A stretch of 64,000 nucleotides of DNA from Bacillota bacterium. Lineage in GTDB: Bacteria; Bacillota; Clostridia; Oscillospirales; Ethanoligenentaceae. Of this stretch, positions 1-7,573 are shown piece after piece. The notes beneath the pieces are model-generated. The model was not told the DNA's origin. It did no database searches and was given only the letters and a program-made list of their open reading frames with translations. Position 1 is the stretch's first letter; every line of letters begins with the position of its first letter. The stretch is taken from the NCBI GenBank assembly GCA_023391835.1, contig JAEWAE010000057.1, forward strand, positions 3,892 through 67,891, in the 5' to 3' direction. The position numbers were made by a program, and so were the translations under genes.

Positions 1-393
1 GCGCACGATGCAGAAATCCCGGTCCCACCGGCGGTTTTGGTGCACGGTGAAAAGACGGCCGGCTTTTTCGGAAGCGGCGATGATGTCGCTTAGCTCCGTG
101 CTGTCGAGCGTGACCGGTTTTTCGCTGATGACGTGCTTGCCCGCACCGAGCGCCTGGATGGCCATGGGGCGGTGAAAATTATTCGGCACGGCCAGCAGCA
201 CCGCGTCGACGGCCGGGTCGGCCAGCACCTGCTCGTAACTCGAGTAGACTTTCCGGCCCGGGCGGCCGAGCTTGGCTGTCTTTTCCGGGTTGATGTCATA
301 GACGCTCGTGACGGCAAGGCCGGTATCCGGCGTGATATATCGGATGTGATGACGGCCCATGCCGCCGCAGCCCACTACGCAAATCGAAACCAA
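1..393 (-). CDS. Gfo/Idh/MocA-family oxidoreductase, partial (N-terminal 131 residues)
   Basis: NAD(P)-dependent sugar or polyol dehydrogenase of the Gfo/Idh/MocA family; the C-terminal catalytic half lies beyond the left edge. The visible part is the Rossmann domain, with dinucleotide motif GCGGMG at residues 8-13 and the family signature EKP at 91-93. The only start that keeps the first beta-strand is TTG at 391-393, preceded by a G-run at good spacing; the first ATG (358-360) would cut through the glycine motif. It is the last visible gene of the LacI-controlled sugar operon, 19 bases after the TIM-barrel gene. The substrate cannot be predicted from this fragment. Family call is firm; the start is inferred. 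Confidence 0.85.
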   Translation of the reverse strand, partial: MVSICVVGCGGMGRHHIRYITPDTGLAVTSVYDINPEKTAKLGRPGRKVYSSYEQVLADPAVDAVLLAVPNNFHRPMAIQALGAGKHVISEKPVTLDSTELSDIIAASEKAGRLFTVHQNRRWDRDFCIVR

Positions 394-412
394 TGAAATT
401 GCCCCCCGCTCT

Positions 413-1381
413 TTATGCCCACCACATGCCGGTGGGCTTCGGTTTATGGATCATGACTCTCTGAAGGAATTTGACGGCCTTTTCCAGCCCTTCGCGGGGG
501 TCCATCACGCTGTCTTCATGCTCGATGGAGGCCACATAGTCGTAGCCCGCCAGCCGCAACTCGCTGAAAATGTCGCGCCAGACCTGCTCGTCGTGGCCGT
601 AGCCCACCGTGCGGAACACCCAGGAGCGGTTGATCTCGTCGGAATAGTGGGTGGTATCCAGCACGCCCTTGAAGGCGGTGTTGGCCGCGTCGACGCGGGT
701 GTCTTTTGCGTGGAAATGGTAAATAGCGCCCTTGAGCGCCCGGATGGCCGTGACCATGTCGATGCCCTGCCAGAAAAGATGCGACGGGTCGAGGTTGGCG
801 CCGATGGTCGGCCCCACTGCCTCGCGCAGCCGCAGCAGCGCGGCCGGGTTATAGACGCAGAAGCCCGGGTGCAGCTCCAGCGCGATTTTCGTCACGCCGT
901 GGCTGTTTGCAAACTTCACGGCTTTTTCCCAATAGGGGATGAGCACCTCGTTCCACTGCCAGTCGAGGACTTTGAGGTAATCGTCCGGCCAGGGGCAGGT
1001 CACCCAGTTGGGATATTTGGAATTTTCGCAGTCGCCCGGGCAGCCGGAAAAGGTGGTGATGGTGTCAATTTCCAGCTTTTCGGCCAGGATACAGGCCGCT
1101 TCGAACTGGCTGTTGAATTTGGCGGCGACCGCCTTGTCGGGGTGCACGGCGTTGCCGTGGACGGCAAGCGCCGAAAGTATCAGATTGTGCCGGCCGATGG
1201 TTTCTTTGAGCTTCTGGAAGGCCGCTTCGTCACGGATCAGCGCCTCGGCGTCGGCATGAGCTGTGCCGGGGTAGCCTCCGCAGCCCAGCTCAAAGGCCTC
1301 GACCCCGATGCTTTCCAGATAGCTCAGCGCGTCTTCCAGACTCATGTCGGTGAGCGCGCTCATCAGAACTCCCAGTTTCAT
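413..1381 (-). CDS. Sugar phosphate isomerase/epimerase-like TIM barrel (xylose isomerase/AP endonuclease 2 family)
   Basis: A 322-residue TIM barrel of the AP-endonuclease-2/xylose isomerase-like superfamily, whose members are metal-dependent isomerases, epimerases or keto-sugar processing enzymes. Likely metal ligands are visible in order: E169 (ALELHPGF), D198 and H201 (LDPSH), H222/H224 (YHFHAKD) and E287 (SIEHED). The start ATG follows AAAGGAGG. It lies between the ThuA gene (31 bases upstream) and the partial Gfo/Idh gene in a minus-strand operon controlled from the LacI promoter. In known clusters this combination acts on oxidised (keto) sugars or glycosides; the actual substrate is unknown. 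It is longer than the second TIM barrel of the operon (246 residues) and diverged from it, so this is not a recent duplication. Confidence 0.85.
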   Translation of the reverse strand: MKLGVLMSALTDMSLEDALSYLESIGVEAFELGCGGYPGTAHADAEALIRDEAAFQKLKETIGRHNLILSALAVHGNAVHPDKAVAAKFNSQFEAACILAEKLEIDTITTFSGCPGDCENSKYPNWVTCPWPDDYLKVLDWQWNEVLIPYWEKAVKFANSHGVTKIALELHPGFCVYNPAALLRLREAVGPTIGANLDPSHLFWQGIDMVTAIRALKGAIYHFHAKDTRVDAANTAFKGVLDTTHYSDEINRSWVFRTVGYGHDEQVWRDIFSELRLAGYDYVASIEHEDSVMDPREGLEKAVKFLQRVMIHKPKPTGMWWA

Positions 1382-1412
1382 GGAATATACCTCCTTTTCG
1401 GGTGCCGTCGGC

Positions 1413-2141
1413 TCACGCGCCGGCAGCGGGTTCCAGCGGTTCGGTATTGGGGCAGTTCACTTCGCCGCGGCGTACGGTGGGCGCGGCCCAATGGACGGCA
1501 TTGCGGAGCACCTGCTGGATATGGGGATCATAAAAGGTCGGGCAGCTCTCGTGCCCGGGCTGGAAATAGAAAACCTTGCCGTAGCCCCGGTGGTAGGTCA
1601 CGCCGCTGCGGAACACTTCGCCCCCTGAAAACCAGCTGATAAAGACCGTCTCGTCCGGTTCCGGGATGTCGAAGGGCTCGCCGTACATTTCCTGCACCGC
1701 CAGCTCGAAATGCTCCGGCAGGCCCGCCGCAATGGGGTGGGCGGGGTTGACGCACCAGATGCGTTCCCGGTCGTCATCGCGCCATTTGAGTGTGCAGCTG
1801 GTGCCCATGAGCCGTCTGAATGGCTTGGAAAGATGCCCCGAGTGAAGCACGATCAGCCCCATGCCGCGCAGCACCGCCTGCTGGACTTTTTCGGCCACCT
1901 CGTCGGGCACGGCGTCGTGAGCCGTGTGGCCCCACCAGATGAGCACATCGGTGGTGTCGAGCACACGGTCGGGCAGGCCGCATTCCGGCTCATCCAGCGT
2001 CGCGGTGCCCACAGTCAGGCCCCCATCTTTCGACAGGAAATCCGCAATGGCCCCGTGGATGCCGGCGGGATAGACCCTGCGAATCGCTTCGCTCTTTTTC
2101 TCATGGCGGTATTCGTTCCAGACCGTCACACGGATCGGCAT
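1413..2141 (-). CDS. ThuA-domain protein (trehalose-utilisation-like)
   Basis: A 242-residue protein of the ThuA family, which has a class I glutamine-amidotransferase-like fold and is found with Gfo/Idh oxidoreductases in disaccharide utilisation loci. Typical features are the N-terminal [10 protein letters not shown] strand, the segment [12 protein letters not shown] and the late [13 protein letters not shown] stretch. ATG at 2141 is preferred because a GCGGGG ribosome site sits about 7 bases upstream; a TTG two codons earlier is the alternative. It lies between a TIM-barrel gene and a Gfo/Idh gene, the context expected for 3-keto-sugar metabolism (established for ThuA/ThuB in rhizobia). 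Its biochemical role is not settled even in well-studied members. Confidence 0.85.
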   Translation of the reverse strand: MPIRVTVWNEYRHEKKSEAIRRVYPAGIHGAIADFLSKDGGLTVGTATLDEPECGLPDRVLDTTDVLIWWGHTAHDAVPDEVAEKVQQAVLRGMGLIVLHSGHLSKPFRRLMGTSCTLKWRDDDRERIWCVNPAHPIAAGLPEHFELAVQEMYGEPFDIPEPDETVFISWFSGGEVFRSGVTYHRGYGKVFYFQPGHESCPTFYDPHIQQVLRNAVHWAAPTVRRGEVNCPNTEPLEPAAGA

Positions 2142-2193
2142 TTGCAATCCCCGCTTTCATATAATCGTTCGGTTCGGCCGTTTGCCGGATATG

Positions 2194-3273
2194 TCAGCCG
2201 AAATAATAGGGCTCGCCGCTCTTGGCCGACTGATAGATGCCGTCGAGAATTTTCGTGACCACGATGGCCTGCTCGGGCAATACGACAAGCTTGCCCTTGC
2301 CCCGCACGGCGTTGAGCCAGGTCTCGGCCTCCACGTCCTCCGCCTTGCGCTTTTTGCCGTCGAAAAAGGCCACGCCGCCGGCCTGGGTGTCGGGCTTGAG
2401 CACATACTGCAGGCCGTTGCGCACCCCGTTGATGCGCAGCCCGTCGAGCATATCGCCCCCCGCCTCGGTGCCGCAGATCTGGGTGATGGCCTCGCCCACA
2501 TCCAGCCGGTTGAGCGCCCAGCTCGACTCGAGGATGATGGTGGCGCCGTTTTTCATCACGATGAAGCCGAAGGCGCTGTCTTCGACCGTAAATTTGGCCG
2601 GGTCCCAGTCACCCCAGGCGTTGCCGGTGCGGGTGTCTTTGTTGTGGGCGTGGTAGGCGGTGCCCACGCAGTATTTCGGCTCGTAATTGTTCATCATCCA
2701 CAGCGTCAGATCCAGCGCGTGGGTGCCGATGTCGATGAGCGGCCCGCCGCCCTGCTGGTAAGCATCCAGAAATACGCCCCACGTCGGCACGGCCCGCCGG
2801 CGGATAGCCGTCGCCCGGGCAAAATAGATGTCGCCAAAGGTGCCTTTTTCGGCCTCCTCTTTCATAAAGAGCGAGTCGGGGCGATACCGGTTCTGGTAGC
2901 CTATGGTCAGCAGCTTGCCGGTGCGCCGGGCGGCGTCGAGCATTTTTTGCGCTTCCTCGGGATTGATGGCCATGGGCTTCTCGCACATGACGTGCTTGCC
3001 GGCCTCCAGTGCGTCCACGGTGATGAAACTGTGGGCCCGGTTGGGCGTCAGCACATGGATGACTTCGATGCCGGGGTCTTTGAGCAATTTCTTATAATCG
3101 GTGTAGACCTTGGCGTCCGGGGTGCCGTATTCCTTGGCGGCCTTTTCGGCGCGTTCGCGCACGATATCGCAGAAAGCCACCATTTTGGCCAGAGGCTGGC
3201 GGGAAAGCGCGGGCATGTGTTTGCCGTTGGCGATGCCGCCGCAGCCGATGATGCCGATACGAATGGGTTCCAT
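2194..3273 (-). CDS. Gfo/Idh/MocA-family oxidoreductase
   Basis: A full-length (359 residues) NAD(P)-dependent oxidoreductase of the Gfo/Idh/MocA family. Rossmann motif GCGGIA is at residues 10-15, the EKP signature with its catalytic lysine at 98-100, and the second-domain catalytic motif shows D181 and H185 (DIGTHALD). The start ATG has AAAGGATG upstream. Third gene of the LacI-led sugar operon, between a TIM-barrel isomerase-like gene (67-base gap) and the ThuA gene (52-base gap). With the partial homologue at the left edge, the operon has at least two such dehydrogenases, which suggests paired oxidation and re-reduction steps on a keto-sugar. Substrate unknown. Confidence 0.9.
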   Translation of the reverse strand: MEPIRIGIIGCGGIANGKHMPALSRQPLAKMVAFCDIVRERAEKAAKEYGTPDAKVYTDYKKLLKDPGIEVIHVLTPNRAHSFITVDALEAGKHVMCEKPMAINPEEAQKMLDAARRTGKLLTIGYQNRYRPDSLFMKEEAEKGTFGDIYFARATAIRRRAVPTWGVFLDAYQQGGGPLIDIGTHALDLTLWMMNNYEPKYCVGTAYHAHNKDTRTGNAWGDWDPAKFTVEDSAFGFIVMKNGATIILESSWALNRLDVGEAITQICGTEAGGDMLDGLRINGVRNGLQYVLKPDTQAGGVAFFDGKKRKAEDVEAETWLNAVRGKGKLVVLPEQAIVVTKILDGIYQSAKSGEPYYFG

Positions 3274-3340
3274 AATCCGGTCATCCTTTCATGTTGAAGC
3301 GATGGATTCCGATTGGAGGGGCAAGGCCGGCAACCGCCGG

Positions 3341-4081
3341 TCAATACCCCATGGCGCGCAAATTGCGGCGGGAAACGGCCGCGCACTCGAGGGAATCGCC
3401 GTCGGTGCGGTCCATTTCCACAAAGGCCCACTCCACACCCTGTTTCTGAGCCGCGGCCAGGAAATCGGCCACCGGCAGGATGCCTTCGCCGATGTTGGCG
3501 TTGACACGGCGTTCCTCGGGTTTTTCCTTCATATCTTTAATATGGATATGGCGCAGCCGGCCGACATTGAGCCGCATGTAATCGAGCGGATTCACGCCCG
3601 CATAGGCGCACCAGTAGGTATCGAGCTCCATGCCCACTTCGGGCAGCGTGCGGAAAAAGTCATCCAGCGGATAGGCGCCGCCGGACGTTTCAAACTCATG
3701 ATAATGATTGTGATAGCTAAGCCCCAACCCCGCCGCCGCGAGCTGTTTTTGGATGCCCGCCACCTCGTCGGTGACTTCGGGGCGGTTGATGGGGTGGCGG
3801 GAGGTGCCGGCGATGGTAATATCCGGGATGCCCAGTGCTTTGGCATAGCGGATCTGTTCCGGCACCGAGCCGGTCAGAGCCTCCAGCCCCACATGGGTGC
3901 CGGCGGCTTTGAGACCGCAGCGGCTCAGCATAGCCTCAAGCTGCTCGGGGCTGTAACCGTAGTAGCCGGCAAACTGCACGCCCTCATAGCCGGCCTGCGC
4001 CAGAGCGGCCAGCGTGCCCTCCAGATCTTTTTCGGCATGGTCGCGCACGGTGTACACCTGGATTCCGATATGGATGGCCAT
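3341..4081 (-). CDS. Sugar phosphate isomerase/epimerase-like TIM barrel
   Basis: A compact 246-residue TIM barrel of the xylose isomerase/AP-endonuclease-2 superfamily. Metal and substrate ligands typical of sugar epimerases are in place: E129 (YHEFE), D154 (MELDTYW), H180 (HIHIKD) and E222 (FVEMD), the last two resembling D-tagatose/D-psicose-epimerase-like and IolE/IolI-like proteins. The ATG follows AAAGGGAGA. It is the first enzyme gene after the LacI regulator (69-base gap with no terminator), so it is probably co-transcribed with it. Function is inferred only to the level of a metal-dependent isomerase, epimerase or dehydratase acting on a sugar derivative. Confidence 0.85.
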   Translation of the reverse strand: MAIHIGIQVYTVRDHAEKDLEGTLAALAQAGYEGVQFAGYYGYSPEQLEAMLSRCGLKAAGTHVGLEALTGSVPEQIRYAKALGIPDITIAGTSRHPINRPEVTDEVAGIQKQLAAAGLGLSYHNHYHEFETSGGAYPLDDFFRTLPEVGMELDTYWCAYAGVNPLDYMRLNVGRLRHIHIKDMKEKPEERRVNANIGEGILPVADFLAAAQKQGVEWAFVEMDRTDGDSLECAAVSRRNLRAMGY

Positions 4082-4150
4082 GGAAATCTCCCTTTCTCCG
4101 CCGAAGCACGATAGCCGGCAGGTACGGCGGCACCCCTGCCCGCGCCGGTG

Positions 4151-5137
4151 TCAGACGCCCGGGCCGACCGAGCCACGCCGGGCAATGCGGTAAGGCAGCA
4201 GCGTGCGCATTGGCACGGGTTGCCCCCGGATGCGCCGTATGATGAGCTCGGAGGCCCGCTTGCCGATCTCAAAGGCCGGCTGGATGACGGTGGTGAGAGG
4301 CGGGCGCGATTCTCGCGACAAAGGGATGCCGTCGAAGCCGGCCACCGACACATCCCCCGGCACCCGCAGCCCCGCGTCGGTAAAGCGGCGGATGGCGCCC
4401 AGCGCCATGATATCGGCCAGCGCCAGCACACCGTCCGGCCTCTGAGGCAGCAGCATCCCGGCGGCCCGTTTGCCCGCGTTGTAGCCAAGCGGCCCACGGA
4501 CGACGAGGGCCGGTTCCGGCGTCAGTCCTCTTTCCCGCATGGCGTCGGCAAAGCCCGCCTCCCGCTCGCGCAGCGACACGATGGGCAAAGCGGAGGATAT
4601 CAGCGCGGGGCGGCGGCAGCCGCTGTCGAGCAGCAGCCCGGTGATGGCCCGGGCGGCGGCGCGGTTGTCGATGGTGACATAGGGCACGTCGTCGGTGACG
4701 TATTCGCTGCACTGCAGGATGGGGTACTGCCGGTGGAGTTCCCGGATGACATCCGGCCCCACCGAGGGGGAAATGCAGATGATGCCGTCCACCCCGCGGC
4801 TGCGCACCAGGTCGAGGTAGCTTTGTTCCACAGCCGGGCTGCTCTGGGTGGTGCCGATGAGGATGGAATAACCGCACCGGCGCCCCACATTCTGAATGCC
4901 CCGGATCACATGGGAAAGAAAGGTGTTTTCCACCGAAGGCATCAGCACAAGAATAAAATTGGTGTGGGTGGTGCGCAGATTGCGCGCCTGCCGGTTGGGC
5001 AGATAGCCCAGTGCCTGCACCGCGTCGGCAATGCGCCGCGCCGTTTCCGGACGGATGTCGGCCGTGCCGTTGATCCAGCGGGAAACTGTCGCCACCGACA
5101 CACTGGCCATGGCTGCTACTTCTTTGATCGTTGCCAT
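4151..5137 (-). CDS. LacI-family transcriptional regulator
   Basis: A 328-residue LacI/GalR repressor. Residues 2-48 form the helix-turn-helix and hinge (TIKEVAAMASVSVATVSRWING, then the LGYLPN hinge), followed by a periplasmic-binding-like sugar domain. It probably senses the substrate or an intermediate of the downstream TIM-barrel/Gfo-Idh/ThuA operon and represses that operon and itself: a perfect 14-base palindrome with the CG centre typical of LacI operators lies 17 bases upstream of the start, just after the -10 box. First gene of the operon; ATG preceded by GGGAGA. The effector is unknown. Confidence 0.92.
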   Translation of the reverse strand: MATIKEVAAMASVSVATVSRWINGTADIRPETARRIADAVQALGYLPNRQARNLRTTHTNFILVLMPSVENTFLSHVIRGIQNVGRRCGYSILIGTTQSSPAVEQSYLDLVRSRGVDGIICISPSVGPDVIRELHRQYPILQCSEYVTDDVPYVTIDNRAAARAITGLLLDSGCRRPALISSALPIVSLREREAGFADAMRERGLTPEPALVVRGPLGYNAGKRAAGMLLPQRPDGVLALADIMALGAIRRFTDAGLRVPGDVSVAGFDGIPLSRESRPPLTTVIQPAFEIGKRASELIIRRIRGQPVPMRTLLPYRIARRGSVGPGV

Positions 5138-5153
5138 CTGATTTCTCCCACTA

Positions 5154-5167
5154 TGTAATCGATTACA
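5154..5167. promoter_or_regulatory. LacI-type operator palindrome
   Basis: A perfect 14-base palindrome, TGTAATCGATTACA, centred on CG as in LacI/GalR operators. It lies between the -10 box and the lacI start codon, so a bound repressor would block initiation or early elongation. It is the only such site visible in the operon upstream region. That the adjacent regulator binds it is inferred. Confidence 0.8.
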
Positions 5168-5173
5168 CGAGGT

Positions 5174-5202
5174 ATTATAGCATCGCTATTACCGAATGAG
5201 AA
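5174..5202 (-). promoter_or_regulatory. Promoter of the lacI-sugar operon
   Basis: Minus-strand sigma-A-type promoter: -35 TTCTCA (4/6 match), 17-base spacer, -10 TATAAT (perfect). The start of transcription would fall at about 5167, on the edge of the operator palindrome. Confidence 0.7.
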
Positions 5203-5280
5203 CCCTCAAAACGCCCAAACTCTTCCGGCTTTTTTCGGTGGATTTGACCGAAGGCGGCATAGCACCCGCCGCCGGGCATG

Positions 5281-5310
5281 AAAAAACAGGCCGCAGAAAT
5301 TTCCGCGGCC
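5281..5310 (-). terminator. Intrinsic terminator after the acyl-CoA synthetase gene
   Basis: On the minus strand GGCCGC and GCGGCC arms, extended by GAAATTTC in the middle, form a hairpin followed by TGTTTTTT. It lies about 150 bases after the acyl-CoA synthetase stop and separates that unit from the lacI promoter. The 324-base gap at 5138-5461 otherwise holds only the lacI promoter and operator. Confidence 0.8.
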
Positions 5311-5461
5311 CGCCGGGTGCAGCTGGCTATTCTTTTACAATCGCGTAATGGGCCAAATTGCAGAATCGCCCCCGGTGCAGGATTTCCCCGCGCCCGGTCC
5401 CTTCGAATCGTATATCGGCCTTTTGCATCCCGATCCGGGCACTCACCGGCGGATCAATCGC

Positions 5462-7150
5462 TCACTCCTCCGCCTCACTCCGGCGGGGCACCGGGTTGAA
5501 TGCCTGCCTGCGCAGCTCGGCGCGGCGAATTTTTCCGCTTGCGGTCTTGGGCAACTCATCGACGAATTCGACGATACGGGGGTATTTATACGGGGCCGTC
5601 TGGTGCTTGACGTAATCTTTGAGCTCCTGCGCCAGCTCGTCGGTGGGCAGGTAATCCCGCGTGAGCACGATGGTGGCCTTGACCACCTGGCCGCGCACCG
5701 GGTCGGGTGCCGCAGTGATGGCGCACTCGAGCACCGCCGGGTGCTCCATAAGCACACTCTCGATCTCAAACGGCCCGATGCGGTAGCCAGAAGATTTGAT
5801 CACGTCGTCGGTGCGGCCCACATACCACAGGTAGCCGTCCTCATCCTTCCAGGCCGTATCGCGGGTGTGATACCAGCCGTCGTGCCAGACCTTGCGGGTG
5901 GATTCCGGGTCGCGATAATAGCCGGTGAAAAGGCCCGCGGGGTGCCCGCCCGACACATCCACCGCGATCTCGCCGGTTTCCCCCGGCGCGACGGGGCGGC
6001 CCGCCTCGTCGATAAGCTCAATGTGGAAAAGCGGCACCGGCCGCCCCAGCGAGCCGGGCTTCGGCGTCGTGCCGAACAGATTGCCGATGAGCACCACCGA
6101 CTCGGTCTGGCCGAAACCTTCCATAATGCGCACGCCGGTGATTTCGTAAAAACGGCGGAAAATCTCGGCGTTGAGAGCCTCCCCTGCCGTGGTGGCATAG
6201 CGCAGCGCGGGGAGCGTGTGGCCCTCCATGCCGCCCTTGATGAAAAAGCGATAAATAGTGGGCGGCGCGCAGAAGGAGGTCACGCCGTAACGCTCCATTT
6301 TTTCAAGCAGATCTTCGGAATCGAAGCGGTCGAAGTCATAGACAAAAAGGCAGGTTTCCATCAGCCACTGGCCGTAGATTTTGCCCCAGCCGGCCTTGGC
6401 CCAGCCGGTGTCGGCCACCGTCAGATGCAGCCCGTCGGGCTGCACATGCTGCCAGTGCTTGGCGGTAATAATGTGCCCCAGCGGGTAGGAATAGTCGTGG
6501 GCCACCATTTTGGGCAGCCCGGTGGTGCCGGAGGTGAAATACATGAGCATGGGGTCGCACACGCGGGTAGCCCCGGCGCCCCGGGGGCGGGCAAAGTCGG
6601 GTGACGCGGCGGCCAGCCCCTCGTGGAAGGAGAGCCACCCCGCCCGACGGCCCCGGGCGATGATCTTGTGGCGCACTCCGGGGGCCTGCGCCTGCGCCTC
6701 GTCGACGCAGTCGGCCGTGTCGCCGTCGGCCGTGCACACGACCGCCTTCACACTGGCGGCCTCGAAGCGATAGACCAGGTCTTTGGCCGTAAGCATCGCC
6801 ACGCCGGGGATCGCCACCGCGCCGATGCGGTGCAGACCGAGCACGGCGAACCAGTACTCATAGTGCCGCTTGAGCAGCAGCATGACCCGGTCGCCCTTTG
6901 CAATGCCGAGGCTTTTAAAAAAGTTGGCCGCCCGACAGCTCTGCTCCCTCATATCGGCGAAGGTGAAAAGGTGCTCCTCCCCCTGCGGGTTGCACCAAAT
7001 CATGGCGGGCTTCTGCGGCGCGCGGCGCGCGATCTCATCCACCACGTCGAACGGGAAGCTGAAATCATCCGGCACGTTGAGCCCGAAATGAGTAAGGCGC
7101 CCCTGTGAATCGTAAGTTTCGCGGACATACTGACGATGAATACCCAGCAT
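5462..7150 (-). CDS. AMP-forming acyl-CoA synthetase (acetyl/medium-chain acyl-CoA synthetase-like)
   Basis: A 562-residue adenylate-forming enzyme of the ANL superfamily that activates a carboxylic acid to acyl-AMP and then acyl-CoA. Visible motifs: the phosphate-binding loop YFTSGTTGLPK (204-214), GFGQTE (A5), the GYRIGPFEIES hinge region (A8) and the C-terminal PKTASGKIRR with catalytic K540 (A10). It resembles the medium-chain (AcsM-like) group rather than classical Acs. ATG at 7150 is chosen for its GAGGGAG site; an upstream in-frame extension would run into the riboswitch. It stands alone between a T-box leader and a terminator. The T-box, read as valine-specific, suggests its acid substrate feeds an amino acid pool, for example isobutyrate to isobutyryl-CoA; that link is inference. 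Confidence 0.85.
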   Translation of the reverse strand: MLGIHRQYVRETYDSQGRLTHFGLNVPDDFSFPFDVVDEIARRAPQKPAMIWCNPQGEEHLFTFADMREQSCRAANFFKSLGIAKGDRVMLLLKRHYEYWFAVLGLHRIGAVAIPGVAMLTAKDLVYRFEAASVKAVVCTADGDTADCVDEAQAQAPGVRHKIIARGRRAGWLSFHEGLAAASPDFARPRGAGATRVCDPMLMYFTSGTTGLPKMVAHDYSYPLGHIITAKHWQHVQPDGLHLTVADTGWAKAGWGKIYGQWLMETCLFVYDFDRFDSEDLLEKMERYGVTSFCAPPTIYRFFIKGGMEGHTLPALRYATTAGEALNAEIFRRFYEITGVRIMEGFGQTESVVLIGNLFGTTPKPGSLGRPVPLFHIELIDEAGRPVAPGETGEIAVDVSGGHPAGLFTGYYRDPESTRKVWHDGWYHTRDTAWKDEDGYLWYVGRTDDVIKSSGYRIGPFEIESVLMEHPAVLECAITAAPDPVRGQVVKATIVLTRDYLPTDELAQELKDYVKHQTAPYKYPRIVEFVDELPKTASGKIRRAELRRQAFNPVPRRSEAEE

Positions 7151-7243
7151 AATGCTTTCTCCCTCACGGTCGCAGATTTCCCCTGTCGTGCGCCGACCAG
7201 GCGCATGAACCCCGCAAATAGCTGTCTGTGCGCCCAAAAGGGT

Positions 7244-7279
7244 AAAAAAACAAGGCCCGCCCCAGACAAGGGGCGAGCC
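7244..7279 (-). terminator. T-box leader terminator
   Basis: On the minus strand a 10-bp GC-rich stem (GGCTCGCCCC with GGGGCGGGCC, one G-T pair, loop TTGTCT) is followed by TTGTTTTTTT. It lies directly after the T-box sequence, where the mutually exclusive terminator of a T-box riboswitch is expected. Confidence 0.9.
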
Positions 7280-7502
7280 TTTATAGCCCGTGGTACCACC
7301 CAAATTCGTTTCAAACGCACTTTGCAGGATTCCAACAAATCCATTGCCTTAACGCGGCCCGACGAGCACCCCTACTTTTAAAATTTCAGGGCACCTGCTC
7401 GGAAGTGACAGCAACGGTCAGACAGCCTGCCGGCTTTCAGCAAATGCCGGCTCTCTGGGAGGTCTCCGGTTCCGTGCGCTCTTCGTCATCGCATTTAATA
7501 TT
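7244..7502 (-). ncRNA. T-box riboswitch leader (probable tRNA-Val sensor)
   Basis: Complete T-box architecture on the minus strand, filling most of the 423-base gap before the acyl-CoA synthetase gene. After the start site come a kink-turn-like GATGAC/CGAGC pair, a stem I with the conserved AGAGAG bulge beside a GCCGGC helix and apical GCTGAAAG, then the antiterminator T-box GGGTGGTACCACG (7289-7303) and an intrinsic terminator. In the specifier loop, just above the GAAG/CTTC helix, the codon followed by A reads GUC (7407-7409), a valine codon. The antiterminator bulge is UGGU, which pairs with an A discriminator base, as tRNA-Val carries. The T-box call is firm; valine specificity rests on a hand-drawn fold (about 0.55). 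Confidence 0.9.
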
Positions 7503-7508
7503 GTTACC

Positions 7509-7537
7509 AGTATAGCGGCCGTCGGGCATTCTGTCAA
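7509..7537 (-). promoter_or_regulatory. Promoter of the T-box/acyl-CoA synthetase unit
   Basis: Near-consensus minus-strand promoter: -35 TTGACA, 17-base spacer, -10 TATACT. Predicted start at about 7502, giving a leader of about 350 nt. Confidence 0.9.
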
Positions 7538-7573
7538 GACATTTGCACAGAATCTTTCAGCCGATCGGTTTCA

